From assembly GCF_014384705.1 (NCBI RefSeq), contig NZ_JACRSN010000008.1, positions 1 to 64,000 of the forward strand: DNA of 64,000 nucleotides, read 5' to 3'. A program made the position numbers and the translations under genes. Below the pieces are notes generated by a model, which did not search any database, was not told the origin of the DNA, and saw nothing but the letters and a program-made list of their open reading frames with translations. Below, piece after piece: positions 9,280-17,735 of this stretch. This DNA is from Yeguia hominis. Its GTDB lineage: Bacteria; Bacillota; Clostridia; Oscillospirales; Acutalibacteraceae. How positions within the stretch are numbered: the first letter of the stretch is position 1; the number at the start of each line of letters is the position of its first letter.

Positions 9280-9741
9280 TTATCGGTTGTTTTTCATGGC
9301 GCGCTCAATGTCCCGTTTCGCAGCCCGCGCCGCCAGATCCTGCCGCTTGTCATAAAGCTTTTTGCCCTTGCACAGGCCGACCTGCACCTTGACCATCGAA
9401 CCCTTGAAATACAGAGAAAGCGGAATCAGCGAATATCCGGCCTGTTTGACAAGGCCATACAGCCGAAGAATTTCCCGCCGGTGCATCAGCAGCCGCCGAA
9501 CCCGCATAGGATCCCGGTTAAACACATTCCCGTGCTCATAGGGGCTGATGTGCATCCCGTTGATCAAAAGTTCTCCCTGCACAACCGAACACCAGGCATC
9601 CTTGAGGTTCACCTTTCCTGCGCGGAGCGATTTGACCTCTGTTCCGCAAAGTTCGATTCCGGCCTCCATGCTTTCCTCTACGAAATAGTCGTGGTAGGCT
9701 TTCTTATTTTGCGCAATCGTACGCATAGCCTGTTTTTCCAA
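9280..9741 (-). CDS. smpB: SsrA-binding protein SmpB
   Basis: SmpB binds tmRNA and delivers it to stalled ribosomes. The 153 residues contain the family blocks NKKAYHDYFVEESMEAGIEL, GTEVKSLRAGKVNLKDAW and the basic C-terminal tail rich in KRDIERAMK, which reads the empty mRNA channel. AAGGAGG lies about ten bases before a TTG at 9741. The first ATG (five codons later) is too far from that site, so TTG is the likely start. It is directly followed by ssrA, so both parts of trans-translation are encoded together. Confidence 0.95.
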   Translation of the reverse strand: MEKQAMRTIAQNKKAYHDYFVEESMEAGIELCGTEVKSLRAGKVNLKDAWCSVVQGELLINGMHISPYEHGNVFNRDPMRVRRLLMHRREILRLYGLVKQAGYSLIPLSLYFKGSMVKVQVGLCKGKKLYDKRQDLAARAAKRDIERAMKNNR

Positions 9742-9817
9742 AATAAAAAAGCCTCCTTCCGCATGATAGTTTCAGTATAGCATTCCCCACGCACGGCGTC
9801 AAGATTCCAGGGGCAGC

Positions 9818-10420
9818 CTATAATTCGCGCCGGCCTTCCATCGCGCGGGAAAGTGTGACTTCATCCGCATATTCCAGATCTCCGCCGACCGGAATTCCGT
9901 ACGCCAGGCGCGTCACCTTGACGCCCATCGGCTTAATCAGGCGGGAAAGATACATCGCGGTAGCCTCCCCCTCAACTGTCGGGTTGGTCGCCATGATGAT
10001 CTCCTTGACCGTATCGTCTTTCAGGCGCGCGAGCAGTTCATTCACGCAAAGCTGCTCCGGTCCGACTCCGCTTAAGGGAGAAATCACACCGTGCAGCACA
10101 TGATAGGTTCCGTGATATTCATTGGTTCGTTCCAAAGCAAACACATCGCGCGGATCCTCCACCACACAAATCGTAGCGGCGTCGCGGGAAGGATTGCCGC
10201 ATACCGGACAGAGCTCTTTATCGGTCAGGTTGCAGCAAACCGTACAGTAATGGATTTTTTCGTGTGCTTCCGTGATCGTCTGCGCAAAGGCTTCTGTCTC
10301 CTCTTTGGAAAGTCCCAGAATATAGTATGCCAGGCGCTGCGCACTTTTGTGTCCAACGCCGGGCATCCGTTCAAACTGTTCAATCAGACGCTCCAGAGGC
10401 GCCACATGATAAGCTCCCAT
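9818..10420 (-). CDS. recR: Recombination protein RecR
   Basis: RecR works with RecO and RecF to load RecA on gapped DNA. The 200-residue protein has the usual order: helix-hairpin-helix (about 8-28, MPGVGHKSAQRLAYYIL), four-cysteine zinc finger (CTVCCNLTDKELCPVCG, about 57-75), Toprim domain (about 80-175, ICVVEDPRD) and a C-terminal Walker-B-like VGGDLEYADEVTL. It follows ybaB by three bases in the conserved dnaX-ybaB-recR cluster. Confidence 0.96.
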   Translation of the reverse strand: MGAYHVAPLERLIEQFERMPGVGHKSAQRLAYYILGLSKEETEAFAQTITEAHEKIHYCTVCCNLTDKELCPVCGNPSRDAATICVVEDPRDVFALERTNEYHGTYHVLHGVISPLSGVGPEQLCVNELLARLKDDTVKEIIMATNPTVEGEATAMYLSRLIKPMGVKVTRLAYGIPVGGDLEYADEVTLSRAMEGRREL

Positions 10421-10423
10421 CGC

Positions 10424-10774
10424 TTAGAACATCCCAGGAATATTCAGACCGCCCGAAAGCTTGCCCATCGTCTCGTCCCGGTCAGCCGCCGCCGCACGCA
10501 GCGCTTCGTTCACAGCCGCTGTTACCAGATCAGAGAGCATCTCAACATCCTCCGGATCGACAACCTCCGGCTCGATTTCGATGGATTTTACCTCCATCTT
10601 GCCGGTTACTGTCACGCGGACTGCGTTCCCGCCGGAAGCCGCAGTATATTCCTTTTGCTCCAGCTCCTCTTTTGCAGCATCCATGTTTTCCTGCAATTTC
10701 TGCGCCTGGCGCGCCAACTGCTGCAGATTGGAGGCGCCGCCTCCGCCGTATCCCTGCGGTAATCTTGCTTTCAT
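10424..10774 (-). CDS. YbaB/EbfC family nucleoid-associated protein
   Basis: A small dimeric DNA-binding protein found between dnaX and recR in most bacteria. The 116 residues show a Gly-rich start, a coiled-coil helix (QQLARQAQKLQENMDAAKEE), a beta hairpin (VRVTVTGKMEVKSIEIEPE) and a C-terminal helix, at normal length. It follows dnaX by four bases. The role in chromosome organisation or repair is known only in outline for the family. Confidence 0.95.
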   Translation of the reverse strand: MKARLPQGYGGGGASNLQQLARQAQKLQENMDAAKEELEQKEYTAASGGNAVRVTVTGKMEVKSIEIEPEVVDPEDVEMLSDLVTAAVNEALRAAAADRDETMGKLSGGLNIPGMF

Positions 10775-10778
10775 AATT

Positions 10779-12446
10779 CTATTCCTCCTGCTTCTTGATG
10801 ACCTCCACGCCGACTGCCTCCGCTTTCTTCAGCAACTCGTCGAGCGGGTCTTCCTCATTTTTTTCTTTGGATTCTCTTTTATACGGTCCGAGTTTATACA
10901 CTCTGCCCGTTACCTGCCGGATTGCATCCCGCATTTTATCGCGCTGGGATGACTTCCGAAGCAATTCAAACGCAATGGACTGCGGTGCGTCAATCAAGAC
11001 GTAATCGCCGCTGATATAGGCGGACGATCCATGAAACGCAGAAGCAATCGATTGCGAATATCCCTTTAGAATCTGCAAAATTTCCGGCCATTGTCCCAGC
11101 CGTTCCGCGCTGGCAATCAAATCGCCGGGCACTTTGGCAGGCGCCGGACGTGCCGGGCTCTTTTTCGGCGGCTCTATCGGAAACGGCTGCTCTTCCCGTA
11201 CCGGCAGGCGCTCCGCGCCCGGTGTAGGCTGCACCGGTTCCGGCAGTGGATTTTGCGCCGGATTTTCCGCTTGCGGCGGTTTTGTTTTCGAAATCGGCGG
11301 GGCAACCGGTATTCCGCATTCCAACGCTTCAATTCGCCGGAGCAGCGCCTCGTTGGAGGTGTCGAGTTCCTTCGCACACAGCCGAATGAGCGACATTTCC
11401 AGTTCTACCCGCTTGTTTCCGCCGCGGTTCATCCGATCTACGGTCTCTTGCAAAACGTCCAGAGCATGCAAAATTCCAGCAAGCGTCGTCTGCGCCGCCT
11501 GCTCACGCAGTTTTTCCAGTTCGTCTTCGGTGACTGTCAGAATTTCTCCCGGCTTTTTCACCGTTTTCATGAGCATCAGCGCCCGAAAATGCGCACTGAG
11601 CTCTTCGCACAGCCGCGCCATATCCTTGGACGCATTGTGCAAATGATCCACGACCTCCATTGCAGCAGAGGCATCCTTCCGGAAAACACTATCCGCCAGC
11701 GCAAACAGGTGATCCCGGCCAACCAGCCCGACCGTTTTTCGTACGGTCTCTTCGGTCACGCAATCCGAAACACCGATGCACTGATCCAAAATGGAAAGCG
11801 CATCGCGCAGCGCGCCGTCCGCGAGCCGCGCAATCAGCATCGCCGCCGGCAGTTCCAGTTTCACGTGTTCCTGCTCAGCAATATACGTCAGACGATCCGC
11901 AATCTCTTTGGGCGGAATCCGCCGAAAGTCAAACCGCTGACAGCGCGAAAGAATGGTTGCCGGAAGTTTATGCACCTCGGTCGTCGCCAAAATAAAGATC
12001 ACATGCGCAGGCGGTTCTTCGAGCGTCTTTAAAAGCGCATTGAATGCAGAGATCGAGAGCATATGCACTTCGTCAATGATATATACCCGGTATTTGGCAT
12101 TTGCGGGTGTAAAATTCGCCTCTTCGCGCAGCATCCGGATATTATCCACGCCGTTGTTGCTCGCGGCATCGATCTCGACAATATCCAGAATGGATCCGCT
12201 GTCAATTCCGCGGCAAATTTCACACGCGCCGCACGGATCTCCATCCTGCGGAGAAAGGCAGTTGACTGCTTTGGAAAGAATTTTGGCGCAGGTTGTCTTG
12301 CCCGTTCCCCGCGATCCGGTGAACAGATAGGCATGAGAAATCCGGCCGGCTTTGAGTTCATTGCGGAGCGTCACTGTTACCTGCGGCTGTCCGACAACAT
12401 CCTCAAATACGGTCGGTCTCCATTTTCTGTAAAGAACCTGATACAC
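10779..12446 (-). CDS. dnaX: DNA polymerase III subunit gamma/tau
   Basis: Clamp-loader ATPase of the replisome. The 555-residue protein has Walker A GSRGTGKTTCAK (about 44-55), the four-Cys zinc site including CGACEICR (about 73-80), Walker B/DEVH in YIIDEVHML (about 124-132) and the SRC sensor (ILSRCQRF). The C-terminal third is a Pro/Glu-rich linker then a tau-like domain ending in acidic-lysine repeats. Start is GTG at 12446; an ATG alternative is absent. SRP RNA is encoded just upstream on the same strand, an arrangement also seen in other Firmicutes. Confidence 0.96.
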   Translation of the reverse strand: MYQVLYRKWRPTVFEDVVGQPQVTVTLRNELKAGRISHAYLFTGSRGTGKTTCAKILSKAVNCLSPQDGDPCGACEICRGIDSGSILDIVEIDAASNNGVDNIRMLREEANFTPANAKYRVYIIDEVHMLSISAFNALLKTLEEPPAHVIFILATTEVHKLPATILSRCQRFDFRRIPPKEIADRLTYIAEQEHVKLELPAAMLIARLADGALRDALSILDQCIGVSDCVTEETVRKTVGLVGRDHLFALADSVFRKDASAAMEVVDHLHNASKDMARLCEELSAHFRALMLMKTVKKPGEILTVTEDELEKLREQAAQTTLAGILHALDVLQETVDRMNRGGNKRVELEMSLIRLCAKELDTSNEALLRRIEALECGIPVAPPISKTKPPQAENPAQNPLPEPVQPTPGAERLPVREEQPFPIEPPKKSPARPAPAKVPGDLIASAERLGQWPEILQILKGYSQSIASAFHGSSAYISGDYVLIDAPQSIAFELLRKSSQRDKMRDAIRQVTGRVYKLGPYKRESKEKNEEDPLDELLKKAEAVGVEVIKKQEE

Positions 12447-12466
12447 TTACGCCACCGCCCGATAAA

Positions 12467-12650
12467 AAAGCAAGGCCTACGCGCACCCTCGAATATACGG
12501 GCGGACAGGCGACCTGCATCGCGAAAAGCACTCCGCTTAATGCTGCTCGGTTCCCCGCCTGACATGGTTCACGGCGCTCTACCGTGCAGACCTGCCCGCC
12601 CGCATATCCCAAGGCACGCATCGGTGCCTTGCACGTCTGTCTTGCTAACG
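12467..12650 (-). ncRNA. ffs: Signal recognition particle RNA
   Basis: On the minus strand a helix-rich RNA contains GTCAGGCGGGGAACCGAGCA (about 12544-12563), matching the conserved Ffh-binding apical helix (GTCAGG...GGAA...AGCAGC). Ends pair as GCAAGGC (12626-12632) with GCCTTGC (12470-12476), followed by TTTTTT as terminator. Long complementary arms (GGGCGGGCAGG with CCTGTCCGCCC) form the stem. A sigma-70 promoter is placed about seven bases before the 5' end. At about 180 nt it lies between the short Gram-negative and the long Bacillus forms. It guides membrane and secreted proteins to SecYEG. Confidence 0.85.
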
Positions 12651-12656
12651 TTTTTT

Positions 12657-12685
12657 ATTATAAACGATTTCCGAAAAAAAAACAA
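12657..12685 (-). promoter_or_regulatory. Sigma-70 promoter of the SRP RNA
   Basis: On the minus strand, TTGTTT (12680-12685) and TATAAT (12657-12662) are separated by 17 bases. The predicted start is near 12650. Confidence 0.75.
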
Positions 12686-12722
12686 GCCAAAATTCACAGG
12701 AAGTCCATTCCTGCCGTTTTCG

Positions 12723-14483
12723 TTACACGCCGTCCGGATTTCGTTCCGGCGTTACATAAAGGGTCTTATAATGGACATAAATCACCATACCCGGCTTTGC
12801 ACCGGAAGGCTTCGACACATTCCGCACCTGCGTATAGTCGACAGGCACCTGCGAAGAATCTTTCCCCCGGCTGTGCTGCGCGGCAATTTGCGCCGCCTCG
12901 CGGATTGCTGCATCAGAAGGCGTTTTTCCGCCGGTAACCAGAATGGTATGCGATCCCGGAATATTTTTGGTATGGAACCATATATCACAGCCGCGCGCAG
13001 TGCGCAGAGTCAGCTCATCATTTTCACGGTTGTTCCGTCCCACCAGAATCGGGAAGCCATCCGAAGAAGCATACTGGATCGGCTTTGCCTTTGCCGGTTT
13101 CTTTTCGCCGCCTCGTTTTTTCTCTTTCGGCGTGCGCAGATATCCTTCCCCGCGCAGCTCGTTTCGGATTTCATTCAAGTCTTCCTCTGTCGCCGCGCGG
13201 CTGAGTTCTTCAAAAACCGTGTCGATATACCGCAGCTCCTGTTCCGCCTGGGCGATCTGTTCCGTCAGCTTTTCTTCCGCTGTGCGCGCCTTGCGGTAAT
13301 CCTTATAATACTTTTGCGCGTTCTGCGAAGCGGACAACGCCGGATTGAGCGGAATCCGCAAAATCGGCATACCCTCTTCGTAATAATTTTCCACCTCGGC
13401 AAATTGCGCACCTTTTTCAATCCGGTGCTGATTTGCGGTCAAAAGCTCTCCAAAAACGCGGGATTCTTCCCGATTGGCGCACTGCGCCAGTTCTGTCCGC
13501 TGATTCTGGATTTTCCGGTTGATCCGGTCGGAGGTATTGGACAGCAGCCGCAAAAGGTCCTGCGACCGCGCACGCATCCGGTCTATCCGGTCGCGTTCGC
13601 CAAAGAAGCGCTCCAAAAGCGCCGAAAAAGAGGGTTGCCGGCTCACGACCGCCGAAAGGCCGTATTGCTCTACATTGAGAAATGTAAAATCAAGCGGTTT
13701 CTGACCCGGAATTTCGATCAGATACGGAACGCCTTTTGTTTCCCGCACCGTTTCCGCAAGCCGACGCAAAAAGAAAAGCAGACGCCCCTGTTCTGTTTCT
13801 GTCATCTCCTGTGCCGTAAGAGATTTTCCGCGCCCTGCAAATTGCTCTGCCTCGCGGCAAACCACCGGAGACACGCCCTGCACAACCGAGAGCACCGCTT
13901 TGGAAACCGCCATATCCCGCGGAAGTGCACGCATCCGCTCGACCATCGCTTCCGGCTCTGTTTCCAGCAGACAAAGCTTTTCCTGTGCCGGCGGATACCG
14001 GTAAAGCAACCCCGGAAACACCAGGCGCTCCGAGGACATTTCCGCATCGACCCGCTTGAGCGCATCGATAATTTTTCCGTCCTCTCCGATTAAAATCAAA
14101 TTGCTGTACCGGCCCATAATTTCTACGGCCATGGTCAGCTTCACGCGGTCTCCCAGCTCGTTGACCGCATCAAAATCGAGCAGCAGCACCCGCTCGAGTC
14201 CCGGCTGGCGAATGCCGCACAGCTTGGCGCCGCCGAGCCGTTTGCGCAGCAGCATACAGAGCATCGGCGGCTGTTTGGGGTTTTCAGGCGCCTGCTCAAT
14301 CAAATTGATCCGCGGACTGTTCGCCCGAGTGGAAAGCAGCAGCTTCAAGCTGTCGCGAAAAGTGCGCATCACCAAAACCAGTTCTTCCCGGTTCGGCTGC
14401 TGCACTTTTTCCACCCGCGCGCCCAGCACGGTTTCTTCCAATTCTTTTTTTAAATGATGGAGAAACGCTCCGTCTAATGCCAT
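12723..14483 (-). CDS. rqcH: RqcH/NFACT-family ribosome quality-control protein
   Basis: The bacterial RqcH (once called fibronectin-binding protein A) binds obstructed 50S subunits and directs C-terminal alanine tailing of stalled peptides. The 586-residue protein from ATG 14483 has NFACT-N (about 1-270, starting MALDGAFLHHLKKELEE), helix-hairpin-helix, long coiled coils (about 275-430) and the NFACT-R domain with GRNNRENDELT and DIWFHTKNIPGSHTIL. The start chosen has GGAGG four bases before it; the frame stays open ten codons farther upstream without a ribosome site. Neighbours are translation and RNA genes, as in relatives. Confidence 0.9.
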   Translation of the reverse strand: MALDGAFLHHLKKELEETVLGARVEKVQQPNREELVLVMRTFRDSLKLLLSTRANSPRINLIEQAPENPKQPPMLCMLLRKRLGGAKLCGIRQPGLERVLLLDFDAVNELGDRVKLTMAVEIMGRYSNLILIGEDGKIIDALKRVDAEMSSERLVFPGLLYRYPPAQEKLCLLETEPEAMVERMRALPRDMAVSKAVLSVVQGVSPVVCREAEQFAGRGKSLTAQEMTETEQGRLLFFLRRLAETVRETKGVPYLIEIPGQKPLDFTFLNVEQYGLSAVVSRQPSFSALLERFFGERDRIDRMRARSQDLLRLLSNTSDRINRKIQNQRTELAQCANREESRVFGELLTANQHRIEKGAQFAEVENYYEEGMPILRIPLNPALSASQNAQKYYKDYRKARTAEEKLTEQIAQAEQELRYIDTVFEELSRAATEEDLNEIRNELRGEGYLRTPKEKKRGGEKKPAKAKPIQYASSDGFPILVGRNNRENDELTLRTARGCDIWFHTKNIPGSHTILVTGGKTPSDAAIREAAQIAAQHSRGKDSSQVPVDYTQVRNVSKPSGAKPGMVIYVHYKTLYVTPERNPDGV

Positions 14484-14528
14484 AACTCCTCCAAGGTAAG
14501 CCGAAACACACATGCTGCCCGGCTTCTT

Positions 14529-14774
14529 CTATGAACATCCAATATTTATATCTTTCTTGCTATGAATAGGGATCTCGTTTTTAGCCAGTATACGCACCGT
14601 CTGTTCTGCAAAAGCGGAACAGCCCTCGATTTTTCCCGCACCAAACGATTTTGTTCGAATCAAAAGCACAAAAGCCAGCTTGAAACCCTTCTCTGCATAT
14701 TTTCTGCCGTGCCGCACACACAGAACCACGCAAAAAATCGCCAGTTGGATCCGCACTTTCAATGCCAAAGTCAA
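14529..14774 (-). CDS. Possible small protein, unknown
   Basis: The 290-base stretch between the Nif3-like stop and rqcH is mostly covered by an 81-codon frame. It would start at TTG overlapping the Nif3-like stop (TTGA) and reads a hydrophobic helix (LAIFCVVLCV) after a basic segment, then a Lys-rich tail. The overlap hints at coupling, but no ribosome site is evident and I recognise no family. It may be a relic of a longer gene. No other feature was seen here. Confidence 0.25.
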   Translation of the reverse strand: MTLALKVRIQLAIFCVVLCVRHGRKYAEKGFKLAFVLLIRTKSFGAGKIEGCSAFAEQTVRILAKNEIPIHSKKDINIGCS

Positions 14775-15547
14775 AACAGCAAATAGCTTGCCGGATCCCG
14801 GTGTACTGTCGACTTTTGGAATGCGACCGAGGGAAATGCCGCCGCAAGCTTCTCGCAAAGCGGTTCTATCACGACATCCTCCGTCGCAAAATGTCCGGCA
14901 TCCACAAGCGTGATTCCGGCCGCCTGTGCTTCCAGAAGCTGGTGGTGCCGGGTGTCCGCTGTCACAAACGCGTCGGCCCCGGCCGCCTGTGCGGCCGAAA
15001 GGAATTCCGCACCGCTGCCGCTGCACAATCCCACCGTACGAACCGGACGATGCCCCGGCACATAGCGCAGTCCGCCACAGCCAAGGCGCGTGCCAACCTG
15101 TTTGGCAAAATCCTGCGGCATGAGCGGTTCCGGCAATTCTCCCAAAAACCAGGGAGATGCGCCGCTTGCAGGATCCGAATCCATACCGTGAACATCCTGC
15201 AGTCCGATCCGGCCGGCAAGACAGGTGTTGACGCCCCACGCAGCCATATCCAGATTGGTGTGCGCACAAATGGCCGCAATTCCCGCGCCTGCAAGCCGAT
15301 ACACCGGAGATTCTGCCGAAAGCGTCCGCAGCGGCGTAAAAATCACCGGGTGGTGACTGACGACTAACTGCGCCCCGTCACGTGCAGCCTCTTCTGCTAC
15401 TTCTGCTGTAATATCCAGTGCAAGCAGCACGCGCCGGACCGGAGCAGATCGGTCGCCGACCAGAAATCCGGCGTTGTCAAACCCCATCGCCGTCGAAAAC
15501 GGTGCGATTTTGTCGATCCAGTCATAAATTGCACCTGCTGTCGTCAT
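14771..15547 (-). CDS. Nif3-like dinuclear metal centre protein (YqfO family)
   Basis: A 258-residue member of the Nif3/DUF34 family, hexameric proteins with a two-metal site. Metal ligands appear in SHHPVIF (about 64-70), HTNLD (about 95-99) and DAGHFATE (about 217-224). It lacks the inserted middle domain of longer versions such as B. subtilis YqfO. The family was once annotated GTP cyclohydrolase I type 2, but the role is unsettled. Its start overlaps the end of trmK by 26 bases, the arrangement seen across Firmicutes. Confidence 0.92.
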   Translation of the reverse strand: MTTAGAIYDWIDKIAPFSTAMGFDNAGFLVGDRSAPVRRVLLALDITAEVAEEAARDGAQLVVSHHPVIFTPLRTLSAESPVYRLAGAGIAAICAHTNLDMAAWGVNTCLAGRIGLQDVHGMDSDPASGASPWFLGELPEPLMPQDFAKQVGTRLGCGGLRYVPGHRPVRTVGLCSGSGAEFLSAAQAAGADAFVTADTRHHQLLEAQAAGITLVDAGHFATEDVVIEPLCEKLAAAFPSVAFQKSTVHRDPASYLLF

Positions 15548-16253
15548 CCGTTTCTTCCCCTTTCATCCGCGCAGCAATCTGCGCTGCAAGTTTCTTTTGT
15601 TCTTCGGCCTCTGCATTTCGTCCGGCATGGGAAAGCCCTGCAATCCGTGCTTCCAATCGATGGAGACAGGTTTTCAGATATCCCCGATTCTCTGCAGCAG
15701 CGCCATCCAGCGCGCCGATATATGGATAAAGATCGCTCGTATCCACTGCAGCCGGATCATATTCCGCGCACAGTACCGTATAGTATTTCCCGCCTGCAGC
15801 AACCGCCTCTTCCCGGCGGACTGCAAACCCGTTCTCCCGCAGAAATCTGCGCAGCGCCTCCGGCGTGGTCATGGGCTGCAAAACCAGCCGTTTTCCGCCG
15901 GCTTTCAACCAAGGCGCTTTGGAAAGGATCTGCGCAATCAATTCGCCGCCCATTCCCGCAATGACAATATCTTCCGCTTCCTGCGGCTGTATGGCGGCAA
16001 GCCCGTCGGAAAGACGCGCTGTTACGATCGATTCCACGTGAAAGCGTGCAATCGTTCTTTTGGCCGATTCAAGCGGTCCTTCCCGCAGATCAGCGGCAAT
16101 CGCGGCGGGAATTTCTCCCCGCACCGCCAAATAGACCGGAAGATATGCGTGATCCGTTCCGATATCTGCAAGCGGAACGCCACGCAGCATCGCCGCGCAC
16201 TTTGCAAGCCGGCCATCCAGCTGAAACAGCCGCTTTTCGCTCGTGTTTTCCAT
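15522..16253 (-). CDS. trmK: tRNA (adenine-22-N1)-methyltransferase TrmK
   Basis: TrmK methylates N1 of A22 in the D-loop of certain tRNAs, using S-adenosylmethionine. The Rossmann fold shows DIGTDHAYLPV (motif I, near residues 30-40) and the family motif VIAGMGGELI (near 93-102), then LQPM. About 243 residues. ATG at 16253 is preferred because GGAG lies five bases upstream; another ATG five codons earlier overlaps that site. The coiled C-terminus is typical. It is coupled to the Nif3-like gene. Confidence 0.92.
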   Translation of the reverse strand: MENTSEKRLFQLDGRLAKCAAMLRGVPLADIGTDHAYLPVYLAVRGEIPAAIAADLREGPLESAKRTIARFHVESIVTARLSDGLAAIQPQEAEDIVIAGMGGELIAQILSKAPWLKAGGKRLVLQPMTTPEALRRFLRENGFAVRREEAVAAGGKYYTVLCAEYDPAAVDTSDLYPYIGALDGAAAENRGYLKTCLHRLEARIAGLSHAGRNAEAEEQKKLAAQIAARMKGEETDDDSRCNL

Positions 16254-16271
16254 ACAAACTCCATCCAATCA

Positions 16272-16302
16272 GAAAAATCCCCCGCAACGCCTGCTGCGGG
16301 GG
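16272..16302 (-). terminator. Terminator of the DUF1858 gene
   Basis: CCCCCGCA (16279-16286) pairs with TGCGGGGG (16295-16302); on the minus strand a T-run follows. It separates the DUF1858 gene from trmK. Confidence 0.8.
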
Positions 16303-16321
16303 AACTTGTTTGCGCGCTTGC

Positions 16322-16525
16322 TTATTTATCCGCGATGTGGGCGTTGATCTTTTGAAGAAGTTCTTCTACATCAACCCCGTGTACCGCGCACGCCTGCTCC
16401 AGCGTTTCACCGCGCGACGCAGGGCATCCGAGGCAATGCATTCCCATATCCAGGAAAAACGGAGCCGTCGTCTCATCAATATTGAGAATCTCTCCAATGA
16501 TGGTATCTTTGGTAATCTGTGCCAC
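16322..16525 (-). CDS. DUF1858 domain protein
   Basis: A 67-residue protein covering one DUF1858 domain. It has the ordered pattern TIGEILN-type opening (DTIIGEILNID), the GMHCLGCPASRGETLEQAC box with CxxC and a second Cys, and a C-terminal helix. The domain is common in anaerobes, next to hybrid-cluster and redox proteins, and is suspected of disulfide or metal-linked redox work. Start is GTG with GGAGG eight bases before. It has its own promoter and terminator, so it is a one-gene unit. Confidence 0.88.
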   Translation of the reverse strand: MAQITKDTIIGEILNIDETTAPFFLDMGMHCLGCPASRGETLEQACAVHGVDVEELLQKINAHIADK

Positions 16526-16562
16526 TTCGACATCCTCCTACATAATTTGAATTCTTGTCTCT

Positions 16563-16591
16563 ATTATAATACCCCGTTTTCTGATTTGCAA
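16563..16591 (-). promoter_or_regulatory. Sigma-70 promoter of the DUF1858 gene
   Basis: Minus strand TTGCAA (16586-16591), 17-base spacer, TATAAT (16563-16568), about 38 bases before the GTG start. Confidence 0.7.
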
Positions 16592-16736
16592 TACATTTTG
16601 CCAATACATTCACCGGCAGCAGCATGTTTTTTTCTCTTCAGCAACCGCCACTAGCTGCTGATTTTGCAGAGCGGCCGGGCTGATCAAAATTCGAAGCTTT
16701 CAAAATTGCCGCGCATGCACGTAAAGTTTACACCCT

Positions 16737-17735
16737 TTACGGTTTAATGCTGTATCCGGTAAACAATTCCTGCACCGGATCGTAATACAGCACGACCATG
16801 CCATTCGACCCGCTGACATTTTCTGAAACAGAAAACACCATCAGAATTTCTCCATCATAGGAAAAGCTGTAATAATCCTGGTAAATCAGGAATTCCGCAA
16901 GATAGTAGATCTCTATACCGTTTAGATCCGATATATCTGCTAAATATTGTGTCAGCAGATTCTCATTTGAGGTCTTTTCCAGATACAGTTTCCACGCAGT
17001 ATTCGAGCCGCTGTAGCCGTCTTCATTTTCCATAGCCGCATCTTCTCCATCCGCATACTCCCAGGTGCTAAAGGTCTTGATGAACTCATCGTAAAGGGAA
17101 AGAGCTTCACGGTGCATGGCTTCCAATTTTTCACTGGCTTTCTGCATCTGCTCTTTGGAAACCGGGTCTCGGTTGACCGGAACCAGGTGAAGATAGCAAA
17201 TCGGCAGATTTTCATTTCCCAAAAATATGGACGATGCGACATCGAGCCGGTATTCCGTACGGTTCCAAACTGCATTGCAGGTTTTGTCCTTCAAAAACAC
17301 AAAATCGCCCGCCTGCGTCACTTCCATGGATTCAAACAGATCCTGCACACTTTCAAAAAAATGGAAACCCTCGATATTGGTTACAATCTGACCCGGCGAT
17401 TCCGTTTCATTTCCGTCAGAAAAAATCTGGTACAAAAAGGTATCGAGTCTATAAGCATACTCCGTAAATCCCGGGCTGTCCGCTTCTATTCCGTATTCGA
17501 TCCCATATTGCTTAAGTGTAAGCAAAGCATCCGGATCATAGTGATCCCACGGATAAATCGTCAGGGTTTCTCCTTCTTCCACATACAGAAGCTGGTTCGC
17601 CGCGCGTTTATCGCTGCGCACAATTTTGTCCTTTTCATTCGGAATCAGCATTTCCATTCCGTAGATACCGAAAAATCCGCCCGCAATAATAATAGCAGCC
17701 AGCAAAAACGGCAGTATCTGTTTCAAAAGTTTCAT
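16737..17735 (-). CDS. Membrane-anchored partner of a two-component system, unknown
   Basis: A 332-residue protein with one N-terminal membrane helix (LPFLLAAIIIAGGFFGIYG) and a large outside domain. The domain is rich in Tyr, Asp and Glu, with no cysteine pair or catalytic motif I can name. Its ATG overlaps the histidine-kinase stop (ATGA), so the two are translated together. The topology and operon place recall kinase-modulating proteins such as YycH/YycI, but no sequence match is claimed. It probably senses or tunes the kinase at the cell surface (inference). Confidence 0.75.
   Translation of the reverse strand: MKLLKQILPFLLAAIIIAGGFFGIYGMEMLIPNEKDKIVRSDKRAANQLLYVEEGETLTIYPWDHYDPDALLTLKQYGIEYGIEADSPGFTEYAYRLDTFLYQIFSDGNETESPGQIVTNIEGFHFFESVQDLFESMEVTQAGDFVFLKDKTCNAVWNRTEYRLDVASSIFLGNENLPICYLHLVPVNRDPVSKEQMQKASEKLEAMHREALSLYDEFIKTFSTWEYADGEDAAMENEDGYSGSNTAWKLYLEKTSNENLLTQYLADISDLNGIEIYYLAEFLIYQDYYSFSYDGEILMVFSVSENVSGSNGMVVLYYDPVQELFTGYSIKP

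Noticed and set aside
12063..14093. 676-codon plus-strand ORF opposite dnaX and rqcH
   Set aside because: Antisense of well-identified genes; high Arg/His composition; no domain.
14529..15269. 246-codon minus-strand ORF over the Nif3-like gene
   Set aside because: Most of it is a shadow in another frame; only the last 81 codons lie outside the Nif3-like gene, listed as a doubtful CDS.
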